This document shows positions 35,282-45,600 of a DNA stretch of 64,000 bases, piece after piece. This DNA is from Aureispira sp050633105. Its GTDB lineage: Bacteria > Bacteroidota > Bacteroidia > Chitinophagales > Saprospiraceae. The notes under the pieces were generated by a model. It was not told where the DNA came from, did not search any database, and saw only the letters and a program-made list of their open reading frames with translations. The stretch is from NCBI GenBank assembly GCA_050633105.1, contig JBOEFW010000017.1, positions 1 to 64,000 on the forward strand, in the 5' to 3' direction. The position numbers were made by a program, and so were the translations under genes. Numbering within the stretch: the stretch's first letter is position 1; the number at the start of each line of letters is the position of its first letter.

Positions 35282-36631
35282 CTAAGAATTGCTGTCCTCT
35301 TTAAGCATTTTATAAATAGTAGAACGCCCGATGTCTAATTTTCGAGCGACCAAGGTTACATCATTATCATATTTGCTCAAAAAGTGCTTGATAATTTTTT
35401 TAGCGTAATTACGCATGGTCAATTCATCCTCGACTAGGTTGAAATTTTTGCTCTTATTACGCAATTGTAAATGTTCTAACTTGATTTGATCCTTATCACA
35501 AAGGACAACAGCAAGTTCAATAATAGAACGCAATTCTCGAACATTCCCAGGGAAGTGATGGCTCAATAATTTATCTTTAACAATTCTAGATAACTTCTTG
35601 ACCGAAGTCTGGTTCTTTTTGGCATAATTGCGTAAGAAATACTGCGCCAATATCAATATATCGGCGCCCCGTGTTCGTAGAGGAGGCAAGTCTATCGATA
35701 AGCCTAAAACTCGATAGTATAAGTCTTCTCTAAAATTGCCTTTGTGAACTTCTTCAAAGAGGTTTTTGTGGGTAGCAATGATAATTCGAGCATCAAAGCA
35801 AATGGTTTTATTGCCTCCAATGCGGGTGATTTCTTGTTCTTGGATCGCGCGCAAAAGTTTGGCTTGTAGTGAAAGGTCTAAATCTCCAATTTCATCTAAA
35901 AATAAAGTTCCATTGTGTGCCAATTCAAATTTTCCTTTTTTGGCAGTGGCGGCTCCTGTAAATGCTCCTTTTTCATAACCAAAAAGCTCACTTTCAATGA
36001 GTTCTTTAGGAATGGCTGCCATATTGATTGCAACAAACTTATGCTCTTTTCGATTGGAGTTATAATGGATGCTTTTGGCAACAACTTCTTTTCCTGTTCC
36101 TGTTTCGCCCGTAATCGAAACAACAATACTGCTTTGTGCGGCTTTAGAAACAAGGTTTAGAACAGGTTTCATGGCGGCACTTTGACCAATAATCCTAGTA
36201 TTATTAATAGAAAGCTGCTCTCTCAATAAAGAAACCTCTTTTTTGAGTTGGCTGTTTTGTTTGAGTAGGCGAACCGAATTAGAGAGGCGTTCTTCCATGC
36301 CTGCATTCTTAGTCACATAGTCATCAGCCCCTTGTTTAATTAATTTAATAGCAGTATTAATATCCTTTTGACCTGATAATACGATGACTTGGATAAGCGC
36401 GTTTTTTTCTTTTATTTTTTTGAGAATAGCAGCGCCATTCATATCTGGAAGGTAATAATCAAGAGAAACTAAATCAGGGTTTAAGTGTAGTTGCGCCAAA
36501 CAATCTTTACCATTATTGAATACATGTACTTCATGATCTGGATCAGACTCCATCACATACTTTATTAGCCGACTTTGCAAGGGGTCATCTTCGACGATAA
36601 AGATCCTGAATTTTGATTGGGGATATTCCAT
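35282..36631 (-). CDS. Sigma-54-dependent response regulator (NtrC/AtoC type)
   Basis: The 449-residue protein has a receiver domain (1-120; acidic pocket Asp15-Asp16, phospho-acceptor Asp58 in SLDYYLPDMNG, Lys108), then an AAA+ sigma-54 activation domain (about 145-375; Walker A GETGTGKE at 175-182, GAFTGA at 222-227 for sigma-54 contact, Walker B GTLFLDEIGD at 241-250). It ends in a Fis-type helix-turn-helix (VTLVARKLDIGRSTIYKML). When phosphorylated it should assemble and drive sigma-54 promoters. It is divergent from a hybrid histidine kinase gene, a natural candidate partner. The GAFTGA loop is intact, so it is a true activator. Confidence 0.95.
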   Translation of the reverse strand: MEYPQSKFRIFIVEDDPLQSRLIKYVMESDPDHEVHVFNNGKDCLAQLHLNPDLVSLDYYLPDMNGAAILKKIKEKNALIQVIVLSGQKDINTAIKLIKQGADDYVTKNAGMEERLSNSVRLLKQNSQLKKEVSLLREQLSINNTRIIGQSAAMKPVLNLVSKAAQSSIVVSITGETGTGKEVVAKSIHYNSNRKEHKFVAINMAAIPKELIESELFGYEKGAFTGAATAKKGKFELAHNGTLFLDEIGDLDLSLQAKLLRAIQEQEITRIGGNKTICFDARIIIATHKNLFEEVHKGNFREDLYYRVLGLSIDLPPLRTRGADILILAQYFLRNYAKKNQTSVKKLSRIVKDKLLSHHFPGNVRELRSIIELAVVLCDKDQIKLEHLQLRNKSKNFNLVEDELTMRNYAKKIIKHFLSKYDNDVTLVARKLDIGRSTIYKMLKEDSNS

Positions 36632-36737
36632 TGTTGGGTGACATTTTGAAGGCTTGAGGAATTGATAGATCTTGTATATTACAAGGTTAATGTTATTATT
36701 AATTAGGGTAACATACTAAGTATAGCGCAGGAAGATA

Positions 36738-36745
36738 CAAAGATA
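36738..36745 (-). promoter_or_regulatory. Candidate -7 box of the sigma-54 regulator gene
   Basis: TATCTTTG on the minus strand fits TAnnTTTG exactly, about 107 bases from the start codon; no correctly spaced -33 element is seen. Confidence 0.4.
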
Positions 36746-37026
36746 AGGATAGGAAAACCAAAAAAAATAGTCATAAATTGTAAAAAATGAAAATAAGAAA
36801 TCTAGATTTTTATTAGGATAGGCAATTTGTAATAAAGAACAGGATTTTGTTTTTTTCTTTTTATAAAGGTTAATAAAGCCTTCGTTGTTAAGGGTTGTTT
36901 AGACAACAACTGCTTTATAAATTGGATGGATTCCCTATTCACAAAAAATGCCTGCTTAATTTATTTTTGTAATAGCGCCACGTCAAAAATACAAGTGTGA
37001 AATTCTACCTGTCTCCTTGGTTTTTT

Positions 37027-37034
37027 TAACTTTG
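37027..37034 (+). promoter_or_regulatory. Candidate -7 box of the hybrid kinase gene
   Basis: TAACTTTG fits TAnnTTTG exactly and lies 90 bases before the start codon; no good -33 partner is seen. Confidence 0.45.
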
Positions 37035-37123
37035 TATTCCCTCATTTTGTTTTATAATACCTACACAAAAAGTAAAGCCATCTAAAGTGGCTGTTGTCCT
37101 AACGTTATAATTTATAGAAATTT

Positions 37124-40100
37124 ATGCCACATCGCGATTCTGAAGATTACAAAGCGCAAGCTATTCGTAAGTGGGAACGAACCTATAAAACTGTAGTTAC
37201 TCCTCCCCAAGATATTGCTACGTTAAAGCAACTATTAAAAGAAGCACAAATTGCTCAATTAGCCCTATCTATTGAGAATGCTCAATTAAAAAAGAAAGGC
37301 CTCACTTATAGCGCTGCTGATGCCGCTGCTCTGCGTCTTTTGTTAGCAGTTCTCCCTAAGTCGGTTTTTATTAAAGATATACAAGATGATTATCGTGTTT
37401 TGTTTTGGAACAACCAGGTTGGGGAATTTATGGGCGTGGTAGTTGACGAGGCTACAGGCAAAACAGACCATGAATTATTTCCAGAAGATATCGCTACGGT
37501 TATTCGACGCCTTGATCGTCAGGCAGCAGAAGAAAGCCTACAACAACCAGCAACTACTTATATTTCGAAGGCTACTTTTTATGGTATACAACGAAGCGTT
37601 ATTAAGGACAGTGTAGGAGAGCCACTTTTTTTAGTAGGATCGATTACAAAAGATGCTTCCACATTAGGAAAAGGGCAAAATTTGCAAAAACAAAAGATAG
37701 AGGCCATTCACGATTTAGAACATGCCCTAAATCAATCGACCTTAATATTGGTCTTGGATGAGCATAAAAAAATCATTTCTGCTAACGATAACTTTTATCG
37801 ACATACAGGGTATCAATTGGAAGACCTACTGGGTAGGCATTTTGATATGACCGATCCCAGTTATCATTCTAAATGGTCGTTAAAGTTAATCTGGGAAACC
37901 ACTGAAAAAGGCCAAATATGGAAAGGAAAGCTAAAGTGTAAGACGCAACAGGGAGCATATTATTGGGCAGATACTGCTGTGGTGCCTTTTATGGACGAAG
38001 AACAGCAAACCAATAAGTACATCATCTTGCAGTACGAGATCACTTCTAGAAAGGAAATGGAAGGGGAGTTAGAACGCAACAATGAAGCAGCATTTACGAA
38101 ATTATACCAACAACAACGCTATATTCGGGAAATAGAAGAACACCGCGTGGAGTGGGATCGTTGTTTTCAACGCTCTACCGAAATGATTTCTGTTATGGAT
38201 GTCGATGGTCTAATTTTGCGTGTTAATCCTGCTTTTGCAAAAGTACTGGGGTATGTTCCTAAAGATTTAATAGGAGGATCTGTTTTTGATTTTATCCATC
38301 CTGATGATGCTGAAAAGAGTCAGGAAGCCAACCATTCTATCAAGGATAGTATTGGTGTGGTTAACTTTGTGAACCGCTGGCGCACTTTCTATGGAGGATA
38401 TCGGTGGATTTCTTGGAAAGCAGTAGTGGATAAAGAAACTAAAATTTCTTATTGCATCACTAGAGATGTGACAGAAGAACGGTTAGCCTCTCAACGAGTA
38501 AAAGACTTCAATCATACCCTTCACCAAACAACCTTAGTGCTAGTCTTAGATGCACAAGAGGAAATTATTGCTGTCAATCAGAAGTTCTGCGAAGTATCGG
38601 GATTTCAAGAAAAGGAAGTCCTTGGGAGAACCTATGGTTCTTTAGGAGATAAACAATTGGAGGAAGAATTGTGGTCAGAAATTCAGACCGCACTCCAAGA
38701 AGGAAAACTCTGGCAAGGAGAGGTGCGAGAGCGCAAGAAAAACAATGTTGTTTACTGGACCTATACTTCCATTGTTCCATTTTTAGAAGCACAAGGAACC
38801 CCTTATCAATATATTGTTACACAAGCAGACATTACCAGCCGAAAACATTTAGAAGAAAAATTGCGGGAAGCGAAGAAAGAGGCGGATAAGAATGCCAAAA
38901 TTAAGGAAGACTTTTTGACGAACATGAGTCATGAAATTCGGACACCAATGAATGGTGTATTGGGTTTTTCTAGGTTGTTATTACAAACCAAAATGACCCA
39001 TTTGCAGCATGAATACGCGCAATCTATTTACAGTTCTGCTGAGAATCTACTGGTTATTGTAAATGATATTTTAGATGTTTCTAAGATAGAATCAGGAACG
39101 TTTCAGCTCAAAGAGAGCATTTTTGATCTCCAAAAGAGAATGGAAGAAAGTCTGAGTATTTTGAAAGTGTCTGTTCAAAAGAAAAGCCTAATTTTCAACA
39201 TTCATATAGATCCTAAGATTCCTAGAATGATTTTAGGAGTGCCTGATCGATTATCACAAGTGTTGATTAATTTAGTAGGCAATGCCATTAAATTCACCAA
39301 AAAAGGCACGATTGTATTGAGTGTGTCTCTCTACAACAATCGTCTTCTTTTTAAAGTAACCGATACAGGAATTGGTATTCCTGAAGATAAGCTAGAGAGT
39401 ATTTTTGAGAGCTTTACACAAGCAGAGAATTGCACAACTAGAGCGTACAGTGGAACAGGCTTAGGCTTGAGCATCAGTAAAAAATTAGTTCATTTGATGG
39501 GCGGTCAAATTGGGGTAGAGAGTAAATTAAATCAAGGTTCTACTTTCTTCTTTTCCCTACCTTTCAAGGGGATAGATGAACCTCAAGAACAACAGCCTAC
39601 TTCTTATAACTCGATTGCAAGACCTAATGCAGACCTGCCCTTAATCTTGGTCGTAGAAGATAATAAGGTCAATCAAGAATTGGTGTTGATTTATCTCAAT
39701 CTTTTAGAATGCGACTGTCATATAGCAGAGAATGGTCTAGCGGCTCTTTCTTATATGCAACAATATCAGTACGATCTAATTTTGATGGACATACAGATGC
39801 CTACAATGGATGGAATGGCCGCGACTTCTGTCATTAGAAAAATTAATAACAGTATACCAATTATAGCCATGTCTGCCCACGCCTTAGAGCGTGAAAAAAA
39901 GCGTTGTTTTGAAATAGGGATGAACGATTATATTGCTAAGCCTTTTAAGGTAGAAGGACTACAGGAAATAATGACCAAATACATCAGACTGCCTTCTCAA
40001 AAAGAACAAAGTGCTGTTCCTCGAATTCAATATTTAGACAACAACGCTACGCCATCCCAAACAACGAATCCTGTTTTTCTATCCAGCTATACCAATGTCC

Positions 40101-40390
40101 GAATTTCTAAAGAGCTTTTGATTTTGTTTAAAGAAGAGCTCTTGAAGCTGGAACATAAAATGGAAGACGCTTTTAAAACAGGCCAAATTCAACCGATTCA
40201 ACGCCAAATGCACCGCATCAAGCCGAACTTTGAATTGTTTGATTTAGTGCAATTTTATGAATGGAGTAATGCGATGGAGACCTTAGCGATTAATAAAGCC
40301 TCCATGATTGAAATCCAAGCGATTTATGAGGAAATGAAGGCGGCCTTGCCTGCTTTGATGGAGCGGATAGAGAAGGAAATACAGCATTAA
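37124..40390 (+). CDS. PAS-rich hybrid histidine kinase with receiver and HPt-like domains
   Basis: The 1088-residue cytosolic kinase has no membrane helix. PAS domains cover about 60-190 (VFIKDIQDDYRVLFWN), 195-320 (TLILVLDEHKKIISAND), 345-455 (MISVMDVDGLILRVNPAF) and 460-575 (TLVLVLDAQEEIIAVNQ). HisKA has the phospho-acceptor His603 (MSHEIRTPMNG), followed by HATPase_c with VGNAIKFTKKG, DTGIGIPEDK and GTGLGLSISKKL. The receiver has Glu845-Asp846 and the acceptor Asp889 (LILMDIQMPTMDG). The C-terminus looks like an HPt module with His1030 (MHRIKPNF). It is a complete phosphorelay in one chain, probably feeding the divergent sigma-54 regulator. The ligand is unknown; soluble PAS domains point to intracellular signals. 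Confidence 0.92.
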   Translation: MPHRDSEDYKAQAIRKWERTYKTVVTPPQDIATLKQLLKEAQIAQLALSIENAQLKKKGLTYSAADAAALRLLLAVLPKSVFIKDIQDDYRVLFWNNQVGEFMGVVVDEATGKTDHELFPEDIATVIRRLDRQAAEESLQQPATTYISKATFYGIQRSVIKDSVGEPLFLVGSITKDASTLGKGQNLQKQKIEAIHDLEHALNQSTLILVLDEHKKIISANDNFYRHTGYQLEDLLGRHFDMTDPSYHSKWSLKLIWETTEKGQIWKGKLKCKTQQGAYYWADTAVVPFMDEEQQTNKYIILQYEITSRKEMEGELERNNEAAFTKLYQQQRYIREIEEHRVEWDRCFQRSTEMISVMDVDGLILRVNPAFAKVLGYVPKDLIGGSVFDFIHPDDAEKSQEANHSIKDSIGVVNFVNRWRTFYGGYRWISWKAVVDKETKISYCITRDVTEERLASQRVKDFNHTLHQTTLVLVLDAQEEIIAVNQKFCEVSGFQEKEVLGRTYGSLGDKQLEEELWSEIQTALQEGKLWQGEVRERKKNNVVYWTYTSIVPFLEAQGTPYQYIVTQADITSRKHLEEKLREAKKEADKNAKIKEDFLTNMSHEIRTPMNGVLGFSRLLLQTKMTHLQHEYAQSIYSSAENLLVIVNDILDVSKIESGTFQLKESIFDLQKRMEESLSILKVSVQKKSLIFNIHIDPKIPRMILGVPDRLSQVLINLVGNAIKFTKKGTIVLSVSLYNNRLLFKVTDTGIGIPEDKLESIFESFTQAENCTTRAYSGTGLGLSISKKLVHLMGGQIGVESKLNQGSTFFFSLPFKGIDEPQEQQPTSYNSIARPNADLPLILVVEDNKVNQELVLIYLNLLECDCHIAENGLAALSYMQQYQYDLILMDIQMPTMDGMAATSVIRKINNSIPIIAMSAHALEREKKRCFEIGMNDYIAKPFKVEGLQEIMTKYIRLPSQKEQSAVPRIQYLDNNATPSQTTNPVFLSSYTNVRISKELLILFKEELLKLEHKMEDAFKTGQIQPIQRQMHRIKPNFELFDLVQFYEWSNAMETLAINKASMIEIQAIYEEMKAALPALMERIEKEIQH

Positions 40391-40420
40391 GAGAAAAAAT
40401 AATCCTGTTGTAGTAGGGGA

Positions 40421-40453
40421 TTGCCTGCACCCCCTACAATTTATGTACCTTTG
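40421..40453 (+). promoter_or_regulatory. Candidate promoter before the small membrane protein and murB
   Basis: TTG at 40421-40423 and TACCTTTG at 40446-40453, spacer 22. It is about 30 bases upstream of the next start codon. Confidence 0.5.
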
Positions 40454-40480
40454 TGGTTCCAATCTATTTTTTAATTACAG

Positions 40481-40798
40481 ATGATTATGCAAAACACACT
40501 AATTACAGCAACAATTGTCACTTTTGGTTTCCTCTTATTATCCAACATTTTTTTTAGAGTCAAAACCTTTAGAACCTTTCAAAAATTAGCAGAGAAAGGC
40601 GTTCATTTTAATCGCCAACACGTTTTTAATGCCCGTTTATTGGAGGAAGAAATTTTGGCGCGCTATCCTCAACAACGAGACCTGATTTTGACCCATGTAC
40701 GCAGTATGAAACTTTCTCTTAGAATTTCTAGCCTTTGTATGTTGGTACTAACCCTTTGTGGTGGTGTATTAATGTATTATAGAAATACGCCCAACTAG
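40481..40798 (+). CDS. Small membrane protein with two helices, 105 aa
   Basis: Hydrophobic helices at about residues 6-24 (LITATIVTFGFLLLSNIFF) and 81-98 (SSLCMLVLTLCGGVLMYY) flank a basic, helical linker (FNARLLEEEILARYPQQRDL). The likely topology has both ends on the same side. The family is not recognised. It ends 8 bases before murB, so the two share a transcript; a connection to cell-wall synthesis is inferred only from this. The ATG at 40487 (MQNTL...) is an alternative start. Confidence 0.65.
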   Translation: MIMQNTLITATIVTFGFLLLSNIFFRVKTFRTFQKLAEKGVHFNRQHVFNARLLEEEILARYPQQRDLILTHVRSMKLSLRISSLCMLVLTLCGGVLMYYRNTPN

Positions 40799-40806
40799 TA
40801 TTTTTT

Positions 40807-41808
40807 ATGCCTAAGAACAAACATAGTTTACAAGAGCTGCACACCTTTGGAATGCCCATCCATGCCCAAGATTACATCAAAATCCAACAGGTCGAAGATC
40901 TATTGGCCTGTTTGCCCTTGTCAGGGAAATTCCTAATACTAGGAGGCGGAAGCAATGTGCTGTTTACTCAGGATTTTGAAGGATGTGTTTTGCACAATCA
41001 AATCAAGGGGATTGAAGTAGTGAAAGAAGAGGAGGAGGCTGTTTATGTGCGTGTTGGTGGAGGAGAGGTTTGGCACGACTTGGTGGAGTGGTGTTTAGGA
41101 CAAGGATACAGTGGGATAGAAAATTTATCGCTTATTCCAGGTTCAGTTGGCGCGGCCCCTATTCAGAATATTGGAGCCTATGGTGTGGAACTCAAAGATG
41201 TTTTTTACAGCTTAGAGGGCATTGAATTGGCAACAGGAACGCTGCACCAATTTGTAGTAGAAGAATGCGCCTTTGGCTATCGAGACAGTGTATTTAAACG
41301 GAAATACAAGGGACAATACTTTATTACGAAGGTCACTTTGCGTTTACCCAAACAAGCAACGCTTAATTTCTCTTATGGTGCCATTCAAGCGCAATTGCAG
41401 AAAAATGAAACCCTGCCATCCCCTAAAAGTATTAGTGAAGCGGTCATTCAAATTCGCCAACAAAAACTACCTGACCCAAAGCAAATAGGCAATGCAGGCT
41501 CCTTTTTTAAAAATCCTATTATTAATAAAGAAAAAGGAGAGGCCCTTCAAGTGCGTTATCCAAATGTTCCACTCTATCCCGCTGGTACTGGGCAAGTTAA
41601 ACTAGCCGCAGGTTGGTTGATCGATCAATTGGGCTGGAAAGGTTACCGAAAAGGAGATGCTGGCGTGCATGCCCACCAGGCATTGGTTTTGGTGAATCAT
41701 GGACAAGCGACAGGTGCTGAATTGTGGGCGTTGGCACAAGAAGTACAAGCTTCTGTCCAAGAGCACTTTGGTATTCTATTAGAACCAGAGGTTAATATTA
41801 TTTCTTAG
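40807..41808 (+). CDS. murB: UDP-N-acetylenolpyruvoylglucosamine reductase
   Basis: MurB reduces UDP-GlcNAc-enolpyruvate to UDP-MurNAc with NADPH and FAD, an early cytosolic step of peptidoglycan synthesis. At 333 residues it is of the long (E. coli-like type I) class. Motifs: LHTFGMPIHA (11-20), the FAD-binding FLILGGGSNVLFT (42-54), VRVGGGEVWHDLVEWC, NLSLIPGSVGAAPIQNIGAYG (107-126), GYRDSVFK, the catalytic Ser232 in GNAGSFFKNP, and the C-terminal LEPEVN with the acidic catalytic residue at about 328. It follows the small membrane protein gene by 8 bases. Confidence 0.96.
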   Translation: MPKNKHSLQELHTFGMPIHAQDYIKIQQVEDLLACLPLSGKFLILGGGSNVLFTQDFEGCVLHNQIKGIEVVKEEEEAVYVRVGGGEVWHDLVEWCLGQGYSGIENLSLIPGSVGAAPIQNIGAYGVELKDVFYSLEGIELATGTLHQFVVEECAFGYRDSVFKRKYKGQYFITKVTLRLPKQATLNFSYGAIQAQLQKNETLPSPKSISEAVIQIRQQKLPDPKQIGNAGSFFKNPIINKEKGEALQVRYPNVPLYPAGTGQVKLAAGWLIDQLGWKGYRKGDAGVHAHQALVLVNHGQATGAELWALAQEVQASVQEHFGILLEPEVNIIS

Positions 41809-41862
41809 AAGAATTAATAGGAGTAATTCATAGACATTTTTCGTCTTTCTAAACAACTTGAT

Positions 41863-41870
41863 TACCTTTG
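41863..41870 (+). promoter_or_regulatory. Candidate -7 box before the small exported protein gene
   Basis: TACCTTTG fits TAnnTTTG; a TTTTTC stretch sits about 20 bases upstream rather than TTTG. It is about 88 bases before the next start codon. Confidence 0.4.
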
Positions 41871-41957
41871 TAGCCATAAAGCCTAGCAATAGTGCTTTAT
41901 AAATTAAATATTTTAATCTAGTATTGGCTGAAATAACAGTCATCCATTTCCTTTTTT

Positions 41958-42356
41958 ATGCACCAAACAACTGCTGCCATACACGCCATTTTTTTGGCGT
42001 TAGCACTGTTAGCTTCCCAATCTTGGGGCTACTTTGCGGCCCCTCTAATTGAGGATACGGCTGTGGTACAGCAAAGTGATATCGAACAAGGAGAGGAAGG
42101 CAGTTCTTTAGTAGAATTATCGGTACCAACTGCTCCTGAAAAAGGGCCACAAGTACGGACTACTTCTCCCAAAACTGCGAAAGACAGCGCTAAATTCACC
42201 ACTTTTCAGACGCCTATAGCGCCTGTTTGGAAGTTGGTGACGCGTTACAGTTTATCGTTGATTGCTAGTACGAGCTATAGCCCTAGGCCGCCCACAGAAA
42301 GTAACGGGTACCCGCATAGTCATGGTAATAGAGGGCCCCCTCTATGGAGTGCTTAA
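41958..42356 (+). CDS. Small exported hypothetical protein, 132 aa
   Basis: A signal peptide covers about residues 1-27 (MHQTTAAIHAIFLALALLASQSWG). The mature chain is rich in Ser, Pro and Thr and largely without predicted structure (PTAPEKGPQVRTTSPKTAK, PRPPTESNGYPHSHGNRGPP). No family is recognised. A TAnnTTTG box lies upstream. It resembles small exported proteins whose sequence is fast-evolving. Confidence 0.55.
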   Translation: MHQTTAAIHAIFLALALLASQSWGYFAAPLIEDTAVVQQSDIEQGEEGSSLVELSVPTAPEKGPQVRTTSPKTAKDSAKFTTFQTPIAPVWKLVTRYSLSLIASTSYSPRPPTESNGYPHSHGNRGPPLWSA

Positions 42357-42634
42357 AGCACAATAATTTGTTGGATAAGGTATCTTATGCCTGTTTCTAA
42401 CAACGTTCTATCAATTGGTACAAGTTTGCTCTAAGCGTACTGTTACTGTACCGTTGTCTAAAAAATCAATAAAAAAATCTATATTCGCGCTTTCTACAAG
42501 GTTTTGGAGTTTCTCCAATAAGAACCTTTACAAAGACCAAAATAAAAGAACTCGTATTTGGTGAATACCTCACTAAATACCAGCTTATTTACTTACTCAT
42601 AGGTTATTACTTATTTTATAAACATAAACAAACA

Positions 42635-45600
42635 ATGCAAGGAAAAGCACTGATCAAATTTTTTACGGTGGTTGCCTTATTGGTAGTCGCGTATCAATTT
42701 GTCCTTTGGTTTCCCACCAATAGTGTGGAGAAAAATGCTGAAACTTATTCTATAGAAGGAGTAGCAGGCATGGCAGAATCTTCTGATAAAGAAGAACGCA
42801 AAGATTCATTGAGAAATGCTTATTTGGATTCTGTGAACACAGAAACTGTATTTAGCATTCCAGGTGTCAAAGATTACAATTACCAAGAACTCAAGAAACA
42901 ACAGTTGGCTTGGGGATTGGATTTACAAGGAGGGATGAGTGTGGTCTTACAAGTAGACCTCAAAGAATTAATCATTGCCTTGTCTGATGACAGCCAAGAT
43001 CCTAAATTCTTAGAAGCATTAAATCGTGCAAAAGTAGCACAGCAATCTGCGCAATCAGACTATGTGACTCTATTTGGCGAAGCATATGCAGAAGTAGGGG
43101 AGCGTCCATTAGCACGTGTATTTGCAACCAACGATAAGTTGAGAGACGAAATTAACATTGAGTCTAGTAATGCAGAGGTTATACAAGCTATTCGCACGAT
43201 CTCAGGAGAGACTGTAAAAAGCACGTACAAATTATTAAAAGAGCGTATTGACCGCTTTGGTGTAGCACAGCCTGTTGTTTCTTTGGACGAAAGTACCGAT
43301 AGAATCACAGTAGAACTACCAGGGGTACGTAACCCTAAGCGTGCGCGTCAATACTTACAAGCGACAGCAAACCTAGAGTTCTGGGAGTTGTATGAGAACG
43401 TAGACATTCAGAATGACTTAATTGCTTTGAATGAATCGTTAAAAGAAGAGCGTCGTTTGGAGAATGCAACCAACGAAGCGTCAGAGCCTACAGAAGGACC
43501 TGAATTGACAGAGGAGCCTGAAGATACCGATTTGCCTACTTTAGACGAAGGTCTAGATACAAATGGCTTAGGTACGATTGATACGACCTTATCTAGTTTA
43601 GATTCAGATGATGGTTTAGGAGAAGATTCTACAGACATTGGACCGTTGTTTGAAATCTTACAACCTCAATTTGCTCGTTCTACCGCAGAACGTACAGGAG
43701 CGATTGGTTATGCAGAAGTAACCAACAAGGATGCTGTAATGAAATTGTTGAACAGTGAAGCTGCTAAAAAGGCATTAGGTGCTAAGTCTAGAAGTGTGCG
43801 TTTTGTATGGGATGCGAAGTCTTTCAAAAGTGAGCCATCTGCGACTGGTGAGCCAGGCAAGCGTTTTGTAACCTTATACGCTTTAAATACTAAAAATAGA
43901 AAGAATTCTACCTTGAACGGAGAACGTGTTATCAAGGCATTTGAGCAACCTAACCAGTCAGGACCAGGTTTTGCTGTTTCTTTGAGTATGGACCAAGATG
44001 GTGCTCGTGCTTGGAAAAAAATGACGACTGATAATGTAGACCGTCAAGTAGCCGTTGTATTGGATAACCAAGTTTATTCTGCACCACGTGTAAATGAGCC
44101 TATTCCAAATGGAAATACGTCTATTTCTGGTGGTTTTGAAACCGTAACAGAAGCGGCGGATTTAGCCAACATTCTAAGTGTTGGTAAATTACCTAGTAAG
44201 ATCGAAATCATTGAAGAAGCTGTTGTTGGACCAAGTTTGGGGGCAGAAACGGTATCTGCTGGTTTATGGTCTCTTTTTGTAGGATTCCTATTGGTATTGT
44301 TCTACATGTTAGGTTACTATGCGATGGCAGGGGTTATTGCTGTCATTGCTTTGTTCCTTAACATCTTCTTTATCTTTGGTTCTTTAGCTTCCTTTGGTAC
44401 TGTTTTAACATTACCTGGTATTGCGGGTATCGTATTGACCATTGGTATGGCGGTAGATGCTAACGTAATTATCTTTGAGCGTATTCGAGAAGAATTACGT
44501 GGCGGATTGAACTGGAAAGAAGCGATCACTAAAGGATTTAGCCATTCTTACTCTGCTATTTTAGATGCAAATATTACGACCTTAATCGTAGCCTTTATCC
44601 TTTATCGTTTTGGTCTAGGACCAATTAAAGGTTTTGCTACGGTATTAGGAATTGGTGTAGTATGTTCTGTTTTCTCTGCGGTATTAATTGGCCGTATGTT
44701 GTTTGACTCTTGGATGGAGCGCAACAAAGAGGTGACGGTATGGGCTGGTTGGTCTAAGAATATTTTAGCAAACCCAGGCATTGACTTCGTAAGCAAACGT
44801 AAAATGGCCTATGCTGTTTCAGGTGTGATCTTGGTAGCAGGGGTTATTTCTATGGCAACTAGAGGTTTTGAATTAGGAGTTGATTTAAAAGGTGGACGTT
44901 CTTATACGGTACAGTTTGCCAATGATGTAGATGTGACGCAATTCAAAGGAGAATTATTAACCTCTTTTGGTGCTTTAGGTTTGGATGAAGGAAATGTTGA
45001 TAAAGTAGTAGTAAGAGAGTTTAGCAAGTCTACACAAGCTAAAGTAACCACTTCTTTCTTGCAAGGTAGCGCTGAATTGGATGCAACAGCAATCAATGCA
45101 GATTCTATTGTTTTGCAAAAAGTATACGAAGCGGCTCAGAAATACACGGGTAAAAATATGGCCTATGACGATTTTGCAGCAGGAGAACCTATAGAGGGGG
45201 GCGCTGAAGGTGCTTTCTACTTAAGTGCTTCTTCTAAAGTAGGACCAACAATTGCCGATGATATTCGTAACTCAGCAGGTTGGGCAGCAGGGTTATCTCT
45301 CTTGTTCATCTTCTTGTATATCCTATTTAGATTTAACAGATGGCAATATAGTGCTGGAGCCTTGGCGGCCTTAGTACATGATGTATTATTTGTCTTGTCC
45401 ATCTTCTCTATCTTCCAAGGCATTTTGCCTTTCTCTATGGAAATCAACCAGGCCTTTATTGCGGCTATTCTGACCGTGATTGGTTATTCTATTAATGATA
45501 CGGTAGTTGTATTTGACCGTATTAGAGAGGTAGGACGGGATTTACAAGATAAAGCAAGCTTTGAGGATATTGTGAACTTAGCAGTAAACAATACGATTAG

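Larger units (their letters stand above)
36632..37123. other. Divergent promoter region between regulator and kinase
   Basis: 492 bases with no gene. One TAnnTTTG box faces each way: TATCTTTG on the minus strand (36745-36738), about 107 bases from the regulator start, and TAACTTTG on the plus strand (37027-37034), about 90 bases from the kinase start. A correctly spaced -33 TTTG was not found for either, so both are candidates only. Confidence 0.5.
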
